This document shows positions 1 through 5,281 of a stretch of DNA of 6,669 bases, piece by piece (the stretch's first letter is position 1; the number at the start of each line of letters is the position of its first letter). This DNA comes from JABCPE02 sp963519075 (lineage in GTDB: Bacteria; Bacteroidota; Bacteroidia; Flavobacteriales; Weeksellaceae): assembly GCA_963519075.1 (NCBI GenBank), contig CAUQMH010000084.1, positions 1 through 6,669 on the forward strand, in the 5' to 3' direction. The position numbers and the translations under genes were made by a program. A model generated the notes under the pieces. The model worked only from the letters and a program-made list of their open reading frames with translations, had not been told where the DNA came from and ran no database searches.

Positions 1-293
1 GTCATAATATCATCGTGTTTTTTGGGACTTGGTGCGGAGACTCACATAGAGAAGTTCCTAGATTACTGAAAATTTTGGATGCGGTGAAATACCCTGAACA
101 AAGGCTGACCCTAGTAGCCGTAAACAGAAAAAAAGAAACTCCTGATGGAGAGGATGTTCCTTATAACCTAAAAAGAGTGCCTACTATAATCGTCCAAAAT
201 AAATATGGCAAAGAAGTGGGAAGAATCATAGAATCTCCAAACAGCGGTTCTCTAGAAAATGATTTATTAGAAATCTTAAACAAAAGCAAATAA
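1..293 (+). CDS. Thioredoxin-like protein with CGDS motif (3' part only)
   Basis: This is a partial gene. The reading frame (first full codon at position 3) is already open at the window edge, so the GTG at 15 is an internal valine and the true start lies upstream. The visible part is about 96 residues. It shows the end of a core strand (IIVFF), the active-site motif GTWCGDS at visible residues 8-14, and RVPTIIV, which carries the cis-proline expected of a thioredoxin fold. A tail follows (GRIIESP, then SLENDLLEIL), as in many Bacteroidota thioredoxin-family proteins. The second active-site cysteine is replaced by serine and no other cysteine is visible, so it is a monothiol (CxxS) version and unlikely to be a classical dithiol reductase. 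Its substrate is unknown. Whether it has a signal peptide cannot be seen. The next gene starts 3 nt after its TAA stop, so the two are probably co-transcribed. Confidence 0.85.
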   Translation, partial: HNIIVFFGTWCGDSHREVPRLLKILDAVKYPEQRLTLVAVNRKKETPDGEDVPYNLKRVPTIIVQNKYGKEVGRIIESPNSGSLENDLLEILNKSK

Positions 294-296
294 GCA

Positions 297-905
297 TTGA
301 AAAATTCTTATAAAAATATTTTCGTTTTTCTATTTGGGGCTTTATTCGCCTATTTATTGGTCTTTTTCTTCCAAAAAAACACAGAAAAAGAGGCAGAAGC
401 TATCAATAAGGACTACTATATCCTTAGCAATCAGATAGAAAAAATGAACAAAATGATAGTCTTAGAGCAGAACTTTTCTAGTTTTCAAACTCATAAAAGT
501 TCTGCCTTTGAACTTGGCGGTGTGAAGTTTCTTTCCAAAGAAATGGTGCTCTATACTACGGCAAAAGCGCAGGTGACTTATGATTTAAAGAAACTAAAAA
601 TAGAAGTGGATTCCACGGATAAAAAACTAATCATAAAGGAAATCCCTGAAGCTGAAATCAAAATTTATCCCGATGTGAAAATTCATTTTATGGATGATTA
701 TGCTGTCAATAGGTTTTCTAAAGCTGACCTAAATAACATCATGGAATCCGCAAAGAAAAACATGACAAAAAGCATCAATCAGACCAAACTAAAAGAGGAA
801 GGAAGACAACAGCTGATTTCTAACCTGCAAGATATTTTTGTATTGGCTAAATCCCTAAACTACACCATAGAGGACGAAACCAAAACTTTACCTGAAATTT
901 TATAG
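297..905 (+). CDS. DUF4230 domain-containing membrane-anchored protein
   Basis: The product is 202 residues. Residues 8-25 form a hydrophobic segment (FVFLFGALFAYLLVFFF) that is either an uncleaved N-terminal anchor or a signal anchor. The rest (about 26-202) is soluble and probably outside the cytoplasmic membrane. The body resembles DUF4230 proteins of Bacteroidota: a strand-rich part (AQVTYDLKKLKIEVD, then KLIIKEIPEAEIKIYPD at about 111-127), followed by a helical part ending in RQQLISNLQDIFVLAKSL. The family has no established function. The start is the TTG at 297: it lies only 3 nt after the stop of the thioredoxin-like gene, and the next in-frame ATG (about codon 50) would remove the anchor. 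Translation may be coupled to the upstream gene. The 3' end overlaps the convergent alkD-like gene by 6 nt. Family assignment is by pattern recognition; the start is inference. Confidence 0.8.
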   Translation: MKNSYKNIFVFLFGALFAYLLVFFFQKNTEKEAEAINKDYYILSNQIEKMNKMIVLEQNFSSFQTHKSSAFELGGVKFLSKEMVLYTTAKAQVTYDLKKLKIEVDSTDKKLIIKEIPEAEIKIYPDVKIHFMDDYAVNRFSKADLNNIMESAKKNMTKSINQTKLKEEGRQQLISNLQDIFVLAKSLNYTIEDETKTLPEIL

Positions 906-1589
906 TTTAAATTTCAGCAGATATTCTTTGGTTTCGGAGGAAATTCTTCTGCTTTCTCTTGCTTTGTGAATGGTTTTATTCTGCACAAAAGGCGGCACGG
1001 TCTTGGCTTCTATCAGTGGCACAGTCGCTTCATACTGCTTCGCAAGAGCCGTTGCGAAATACCAAGCGAGCATCATATTCACATAGTATTCCTCGGATTT
1101 CACCTCGGAAACCAGCTGGAGCATCTCTTTTTGGAAATTCTCATCAAGATAATTGTAAAGCAGCAGCCCTACGGCATATCTTATTGTATAAATTTTATCA
1201 CTTTTTATCCATTTTTGGATGTATTCATAGACTTCTTTAGGATGTTTTTGGAAGATTTTGGGAGAGAATGTATCACAAACCGCCCAGTTGTCCACGAATG
1301 GAAGAAAAGCCTCTGTATGCTCCACAGCACTTTGGAAATCCTTTATCTGCTCTACAAGGAAGCCATGCAGAAGATTTTCTTCATAATAATGGTGCGGCAG
1401 CTCGCTGAAAAACTCCTCCACCACGGACTTATCTTTATAAAATTCTTTGGCAAATTTCCGTAAAATAGGAACGCGAATGCCGATAATTTTTTCTTTATCT
1501 ACATTGGGAATGAGTTTCGCGGTGAAATCTCTGTATTCCTTGTCTTGTAAGGCGAAAAGTTCCTTGTGTAAAGTGTTTCCGGCAGTCAT
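900..1589 (-). CDS. AlkD-family DNA alkylation repair protein (HEAT-like repeats)
   Basis: The 229-residue product matches the AlkD family (PF08713), all-helical HEAT-like-repeat DNA glycosylases that excise alkylated purines such as 3- and 7-methyl adducts without flipping the base. Diagnostic blocks are IIGIRVPILRKFAKE (about 35-49), FVDNWAVCDTFSPKIF (98-113), YTIRYAVGLLLYNYLDE (134-150), YYVNMMLAWYFATALAKQY (168-186) and QNKTIHKARESRRIS (203-217). W102, D106, R137 and W176 line up with the Bacillus cereus AlkD residues W109, D113, R148 and W187: the W-to-D and R-to-W spacings are identical. The length is normal. The N-terminus looks short relative to B. cereus AlkD and resembles the AlkD2 subgroup, some members of which are reported to lack a substrate-recognition helix and activity, so enzymatic function is likely but not certain. 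The stop codon overlaps the end of the convergent DUF4230 gene. Confidence 0.9.
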   Translation of the reverse strand: MTAGNTLHKELFALQDKEYRDFTAKLIPNVDKEKIIGIRVPILRKFAKEFYKDKSVVEEFFSELPHHYYEENLLHGFLVEQIKDFQSAVEHTEAFLPFVDNWAVCDTFSPKIFQKHPKEVYEYIQKWIKSDKIYTIRYAVGLLLYNYLDENFQKEMLQLVSEVKSEEYYVNMMLAWYFATALAKQYEATVPLIEAKTVPPFVQNKTIHKARESRRISSETKEYLLKFKL

Positions 1590-1612
1590 GGCGGTGGTTT
1601 TTATAAGGTGTT

Positions 1613-1636
1613 AGATGCTCTGGGCATCTGTTTTTT
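1613..1636 (+). terminator. Candidate rho-independent terminator on the + strand
   Basis: A perfect 6-bp inverted repeat (AGATGC at 1613-1618, GCATCT at 1624-1629) with a 5-nt loop is extended by one U-G pair and followed by six T residues (1631-1636). This polarity suits only + strand transcripts; on the minus strand no T-run follows. No + strand gene lies just upstream of it. It would catch transcripts that run out of the thioredoxin/DUF4230 pair and antisense across the alkD-like gene. The stem is short, so this is a candidate only. On the minus strand the same palindrome would fold in the alkD-like leader, 24 nt before its ATG. Confidence 0.35.
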
Positions 1637-1641
1637 CATGT

Positions 1642-1666
1642 AAAAAAGGCGGTGTATGCTACTGCC
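1642..1666 (-). terminator. Candidate terminator after the DUF2004-like gene
   Basis: Read on the minus strand, GGCAGT (1666-1661) can pair with ACCGCC (1653-1648) across a 7-nt loop, with one A-C mismatch. Six T residues (1647-1642) follow directly. It begins 24 nt after the TAG of the DUF2004-like gene at 1691-2164. On the + strand the same stem pairs fully, with one G-U, and is followed by a broken T-rich run, so it could act in both directions. The short stem and the mismatch keep confidence moderate. Confidence 0.4.
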
Positions 1667-1690
1667 TCCTTTTAGTTTTTTATTTATGAA

Positions 1691-2164
1691 CTAACTTTCC
1701 CAGTCAATAGCAACAATTTCCCCATCTAAACCAAACTTCACAGCAAGGATTTCATCGCTTTCCTCTGGGCGTATCATATAATCAACTACCACATCTACGC
1801 CTTCTTCTTCCTCATCAATGGAATACCAAAGTCCAATGGATTCTACCTTCATTTCTGTAACGAAATCATCTACATTTTCAGGAATATTTTCCAATTCTTC
1901 TGCATGAAAATTCAGGTATTCTGGTTCCTCCTCTAAATAGGCTTTCAGGGCTTTACGGGCTTTTCCATCTATTGCATCAAAGTCTTTTAGAAATTTTTCA
2001 AATGAATTCAGTCTTTCTGAAGACAAATCATCCTCTCCACAGAACCAAAATTCTGCCTTAACAGATGTATTCTTATAAGGAATTTCTTCTTCCCACAATA
2101 CATCATAATCATCTAACTCTTCCGTATTTAATTCTCCAAAATACGCATGTTTTATGTGTTTCAT
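1691..2164 (-). CDS. DUF2004-like acidic protein, copy A
   Basis: A 157-residue soluble protein without a signal peptide or membrane segment. It resembles small DUF2004-type proteins of unknown function, with an N-terminal YFGELN..ELDDYDVLWE block (residues 8-25), a FWFCG turn (about 39-43), a central helical part (FEKFLKDFD, KARKALKAYLEEE) and a C-terminal GLWYSIDE / DYMIRPEES / GLDGEIVAIDWES region that looks like the end of a beta sheet. By hand count it has about 45 acidic and 14 basic residues, so it is strongly acidic. It is about 64% identical to the protein encoded at 2243-2701, and the two genes lie head to tail, 78 nt apart, a recent tandem duplication. The family name comes from overall pattern and is less certain than the gene itself. 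A promoter-like element lies ahead of it, and a candidate terminator follows. Confidence 0.8.
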   Translation of the reverse strand: MKHIKHAYFGELNTEELDDYDVLWEEEIPYKNTSVKAEFWFCGEDDLSSERLNSFEKFLKDFDAIDGKARKALKAYLEEEPEYLNFHAEELENIPENVDDFVTEMKVESIGLWYSIDEEEEGVDVVVDYMIRPEESDEILAVKFGLDGEIVAIDWES

Positions 2165-2198
2165 AAATTATTTGTTTAAAATTATCTCTTCTATTTAG

Positions 2199-2206
2199 CA
2201 AATATA
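2199..2206 (-). promoter_or_regulatory. Bacteroidota-type -7 promoter element before DUF2004-like copy A
   Basis: On the minus strand the octamer TATATTTG matches the Bacteroidota -7 consensus TAnnTTTG at every fixed position. It ends 34 nt before the ATG at 2164, a reasonable leader length. No TTG is found at the usual distance of about 19 nt upstream, so the -33 element is missing or divergent. It suggests that copy A can be transcribed separately from copy B. Confidence 0.45.
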
Positions 2207-2242
2207 AATTCCTATTATTTACTCATATCCCTCTTCTATCCT

Positions 2243-2701
2243 TTAACCTTCCCAATCAACAGCAAGGATTTTCCCTTCTAAACTGCACTTCACAACAAGG
2301 ACTTGATGGCTTTCTTCTGGGTGTATCATATAGTCTATTATCACTTCACCTGTGAAAGCTTCATCAATGGAATACCACAGCCCAACGGATTTTATCTGCA
2401 TCCCTGCAATGAAATCAGGAATATTCTCCAATTTTTCTACATAAAAACTAAAATACTTAAAATTTTCCTCTATATAAACTTTCAGAGCTTTACGGGCTTT
2501 TTCTTCTATTGTATCAAATTCTTTTAGGAATTTTTCAAATAAATCCAGCCTTTCTATGGATAAATCATCTTTTCCACAGAACCAAAAACCTACACTTATA
2601 GTTCCATTTTTGTATGGAATATTTTCTTCCCACAATACATCATAATCATCCAGCCCTTCCGTATTTAATTTCCCAAAATATGGATGCTCTATGTATTTCA
2701 T
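2243..2701 (-). CDS. DUF2004-like protein, copy B
   Basis: The 152-residue paralogue of the protein at 1691-2164, with about 97 of 152 aligned residues identical. Relative to copy A it lacks four residues after LENIP and one before the VIIDYMI strand. The conserved blocks are the same: YFGKLNTEGLDDYDVLWEE, FWFCG, ERLDLFEKFLKEFD, KARKALK, GLWYSIDE, DYMIHPEES, and a C-terminal VDWEG. It is much less acidic than copy A, with about 30 acidic and 16 basic residues by hand count. It has no signal peptide. It starts only 38 nt after the stop of the head-GIN lipoprotein gene and may be transcribed with it; the gap has no strong promoter match. Its function is not known, and the DUF2004 label rests on pattern recognition. 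Confidence 0.78.
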   Translation of the reverse strand: MKYIEHPYFGKLNTEGLDDYDVLWEENIPYKNGTISVGFWFCGKDDLSIERLDLFEKFLKEFDTIEEKARKALKVYIEENFKYFSFYVEKLENIPDFIAGMQIKSVGLWYSIDEAFTGEVIIDYMIHPEESHQVLVVKCSLEGKILAVDWEG

Positions 2702-2739
2702 ACTAAACTAATAAATGTAAATAAATTCTTGCCACTTGC

Positions 2740-3450
2740 TTATTTTACACTCACTCTACCAGAACCGTTGATTATCCGCTTTACTTTCTTTGGATTTCCT
2801 TTGATAGTAACATCACCAGAACCCGCTATAGAAATATCCACATCCTCGGTCACATAGGCGGAAACACCACCTGAACCATTGATATTGATAATGGCTTTTT
2901 CGGCTTTTAGGTTTGGAACTTCTACATCACCGCTGCCATTGATATTGATAGACAAATTATCAGTTTTTCCACCTACTCGGATATCACCCGAACCATCTAT
3001 TTTTAAAGCAAGAGAAGAAGCTTCCACCTGCAAACGCACATCACCGCTACCATATACATCAACCTCTAAAGCCTTTGTTTCCAGATTTTTTTCGGTGTAA
3101 ATATCCGCAGAACCTTTGATGACCACTTGTTTCAAACGAGAATCCACAGGAACATAAATGATGATAGGTTCTTTTACTCTATATCTGCTCTTTCCTGTGT
3201 CTATTCTCAGCAGTCCATCAGAAACCTCTGTCTGTATGAGCGGAAGGATGTTGTCAGGAGCTTTTATTTTAATCTTGCCGACCTCTCCATCTGTAAAAAT
3301 AACATCATAGCTACCCAAAACCTCTATTCTGTCATACGCAGAAAGCTGTTGTTCTTGGGAAATGATATTGCTGCTCCCCACAACTACTTGACCTTTACTA
3401 CAATTTATCAACAGTAAAGCGAAAAATACTAGTGCGATTACTCTTTTCAT
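2740..3450 (-). CDS. Head GIN domain (DUF2807) putative lipoprotein
   Basis: The 236-residue product has an N-terminal export signal: K2 R3, then a hydrophobic stretch (about 4-15) ending in LINC with cysteine at residue 17. This is a probable lipobox. Asparagine at the -1 position is unusual in general, though similar sites seem common in flavobacteria. After a short strand-rich lead-in (YDRIEVLGSYDVIF, 39-52) there is a repeat array with the turn motif GS(G/A)xV/I at residues 113, 134, 153, 172, 192, 210 and 229, spaced 18-21 residues. This is the pattern of DUF2807 auto-transporter-adhesin-like head GIN domains, which form a right-handed beta-solenoid. Their molecular role is not established. 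The protein is likely anchored in an envelope membrane. A candidate promoter precedes it. Confidence 0.88.
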   Translation of the reverse strand: MKRVIALVFFALLLINCSKGQVVVGSSNIISQEQQLSAYDRIEVLGSYDVIFTDGEVGKIKIKAPDNILPLIQTEVSDGLLRIDTGKSRYRVKEPIIIYVPVDSRLKQVVIKGSADIYTEKNLETKALEVDVYGSGDVRLQVEASSLALKIDGSGDIRVGGKTDNLSININGSGDVEVPNLKAEKAIININGSGGVSAYVTEDVDISIAGSGDVTIKGNPKKVKRIINGSGRVSVK

Positions 3451-3462
3451 GATGTTATTATT

Positions 3463-3492
3463 TAAAATTATTGTTTAAAACTAATAAACCAA
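3463..3492 (-). promoter_or_regulatory. Candidate promoter for the head-GIN lipoprotein gene
   Basis: On the minus strand a TTG (3492-3490) is followed after exactly 19 nt by TAATTTTA (3470-3463). This matches the Bacteroidota layout (TTG, 19-nt spacer, TAnnTTTG) at all but the last base. The -7 element ends only 12 nt before the ATG at 3450, so the leader would be very short, which lowers confidence. The region is very A+T-rich, so a chance match is possible. Confidence 0.3.
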
Positions 3493-3529
3493 GAGGTTTT
3501 CCATCTTTCCGAAGAGGTTCTGGTCTCGT

Positions 3530-4384
3530 TTATTTTTTAGACAAATGGTAGTAAGCAAGCATCTTGTAGTATAATTTCGCTGCCAAGAATGCCGTAGGTT
3601 TTGGATTAGCAGAATCCATAAGTTCTACGATATCAAACGCAACTACATTACATTTCTCAAAAACTTTCTTTAATAATTTCAAAGTAGGATACCAAGCCAA
3701 TCCCCCTGGCTCTGGCGTTCCCGTAGATGGCGCAATAGATGGATCAAAAGCATCCAAATCTATCGTAATATACACATTACCAGAAACTTTACTAAGGACA
3801 TCTTCTATCCAGTTTGGATTTTCAGCAATCTCATGCGCCCAGAAACACTGCCCTTTTGGGACATACTGCATTTCTTCCACATCACACGAACGGATTCCTA
3901 CCTGAACCAAATTATGCTTTTGATTAGCCTCAAAAACAGCGCAAGCGTGATTAGAAGTAGAACCATGAAACTCTGGTCTTAGGTCTGTATGGGCATCCAG
4001 CTGAAGCACCGTAAGGTTTTCGTACTTCTCTCCCACTGCACGGATAGAACCGATGGACACAGAATGCTCCCCACCAAAAAGCGTAAAAAGCTTGTCTTCA
4101 TACTGGAGCATTTCTTTTGTTTTTTGATAAACCGCCTCTGTCATGGCTTCTGGCGAAGAGTCCTCTGTAACTTCCCCAGCCAAATAAACTCCCTCCAAAT
4201 ATGGCTCTGTAGCAGTCTCTATATCATAGAGTTCCATATTTTCTGATGCATCTAAGAAAAGTTCAGGGCCTTTATCCGCTCCCTTTCCCCAAGTAGAAGT
4301 TCCATCATAGGGAACTGTTACAAGCATTACTTTTGAATTTTCTAATGTTGCATTTTCTTCTGGTATTCCTGCGTATGTTTTCAT
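3530..4384 (-). CDS. speB: Agmatinase (agmatine ureohydrolase)
   Basis: The 284-residue protein belongs to the arginase/agmatinase ureohydrolase family and most likely hydrolyses agmatine to putrescine and urea in the cytoplasm, using two Mn2+ ions. All expected metal ligands are visible: H107 in FGGEHS, D130, H132 and D134 in LQLDAHTDLR, and D209 and D211 in the TIDLDAFDPS block, followed by the family signature APSTGTPEPGG (218-228). The N-terminal VPYDGTSTWGKGADKGP (24-40) is also typical of agmatinases. The length is close to that of other bacterial agmatinases. Related enzymes (arginase, guanidinobutyrase, formimidoylglutamase) cannot be ruled out from sequence alone, but the overall pattern favours SpeB. 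Arginine decarboxylase, which would supply agmatine, is not in this window. The ATG at 4384 starts directly at the family N-terminus, with an A-rich leader and no Shine-Dalgarno motif. Confidence 0.92.
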   Translation of the reverse strand: MKTYAGIPEENATLENSKVMLVTVPYDGTSTWGKGADKGPELFLDASENMELYDIETATEPYLEGVYLAGEVTEDSSPEAMTEAVYQKTKEMLQYEDKLFTLFGGEHSVSIGSIRAVGEKYENLTVLQLDAHTDLRPEFHGSTSNHACAVFEANQKHNLVQVGIRSCDVEEMQYVPKGQCFWAHEIAENPNWIEDVLSKVSGNVYITIDLDAFDPSIAPSTGTPEPGGLAWYPTLKLLKKVFEKCNVVAFDIVELMDSANPKPTAFLAAKLYYKMLAYYHLSKK

Positions 4385-4427
4385 TTTTTATGTATTTAAA
4401 TTCTATTTTTAACTAATTTTCAATTAC

Positions 4428-5257
4428 TTATCTCAAATCACAAATCTCTTTTACAAGAGCTCGATATTTCTTAAATAATTTTTTATCTCCAGCGATTTCT
4501 CCCTCTATTTCTCCTGCATTATCATAATTAATATGTGGATATTTTTCAAAAACTATATCCCTTATTTCACTTTCATCTTCGTTTTCGTGGTTTTCAGAAT
4601 AGGCATCATCACTCACATAGAGCAGTCCTTCTGCCCAAGTGTCCCCAATGTCAAAATGATATTTCCCACTGATGAAAGCATTGATGTCTTTGGTTATATC
4701 CTCAAAAAATTCTTTCCCTTTCAGCAGAAGCCAGCATCGGAAATAAATAAATCCATCGGTAGAAATGTATGGCTCTTTCTCAAATCACAATTTAAAATGA
4801 TGTAAAGCTCTGCTATCTGGGCGGTATAGAGTTCCATCAGTTTTTCTTGCATAGTTTTTTCAAAAGATACCAAACGCTCTTTTCCATGCTTCGCCAGATA
4901 ACTTGTCAGCTTTTCCCGATGCTCTTCTATATCGTAGGCATCCCACTTTTTCTTGTTGTATTTATAGCTTTTTTCGATAGCTTCCCAAAACAAAAATTCA
5001 GCTTTTTCCTCCTCGCTCATTTCTATTTTAGCAGGAATTTCTTCGTTTGGAGAAACTTCTACATAGCCTTTTTTCATCTTTTGAGCGATGAGTTTTTCGC
5101 TTTCCTTTTGGCATTCCTCTTCACTCGCAAATTTCTTTGTCATTTCTCGCCCTGCAGTTCCTATTTTCCCGTAATGAACGATTTGTTTCTCTCCTTCATA
5201 TTCAATATTCCAAAACTTATCGGACAAATCATTTTGATTGATAAAAAACCTTTTCAT
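4428..5257 (-). pseudogene. WGR + DUF4240 protein gene broken by a single-base frameshift
   Basis: Two adjacent reading frames are parts of one gene. The first (5257-4721) starts with a WGR domain at residues 1-68 (FWNIEYEGEKQIVHYG, KIGTAGREMTKKF, KKGYVEV), followed from about residue 84 by a DUF4240 domain (EFLFWEAIEKS, ELYTAQIAELYIILNCD). After D158 it runs out of frame for 20 residues and stops. In the next frame the DUF4240 sequence continues without a stop: FEKEPYISTDGFIYFRCWLL, then KGKEFFEDITKDI, WAEGLLYVSDDAYSEN and EICDLR, ending at 4428. One missing T in the TTT at 4784-4782 explains the break; adding it back gives an uninterrupted 276-residue protein. The GTG at 4616 is an internal valine, not a start. 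WGR domains can bind DNA ends or DNA-repair partners (they occur in PARPs); DUF4240 has no known role. The gene begins 24 nt after murA. It may be a true pseudogene, a recent mutation or a sequencing error. Confidence 0.85.
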
Positions 5258-5281
5258 CGCTCGTTTTTTTTGAAGATTAAA

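Noticed and set aside
916..953. Inverted repeat AGCAGA / TCTGCT just after the DUF4230 stop as a + strand terminator
   Set aside because: The loop is 26 nt, the following T-run is broken, and it lies inside the conserved C-terminal coding part of the alkD-like gene.
966..1463. A 165-codon + strand open frame opposite the alkD-like gene
   Set aside because: It lies wholly antisense to a well-supported gene, has low-complexity Ile/Phe/Leu-rich content and matches no family I recognise. It is a shadow of the minus-strand codon usage.
1691..2701. The DUF2004-like pair as immunity genes of a polymorphic-toxin locus
   Set aside because: No toxin, Rhs, secretion or recombination gene is nearby; neighbours are ordinary chromosomal genes.
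3486..3499. Small hairpin AAACC / GGTTT after speB as a terminator
   Set aside because: The stem is only 5 bp with three A-T pairs and no clean T-run follows on the minus strand.
3491..3519. Direct repeat AAGAGGTT (3491-3498 and 3512-3519) between speB and the head-GIN gene, as an operator
   Set aside because: Eight-base repeats are common by chance and no palindrome or known operator is visible.
4431..4790. A 13-bp direct repeat (TCTCAAATCACAA) at 4431-4443 and 4778-4790, touching the frameshift site and the end of the same gene
   Set aside because: A match of this length is expected by chance about once in a few such windows, and more often in A+T-rich DNA. Both copies encode similar CDLR-like codons and no rearrangement is evident.
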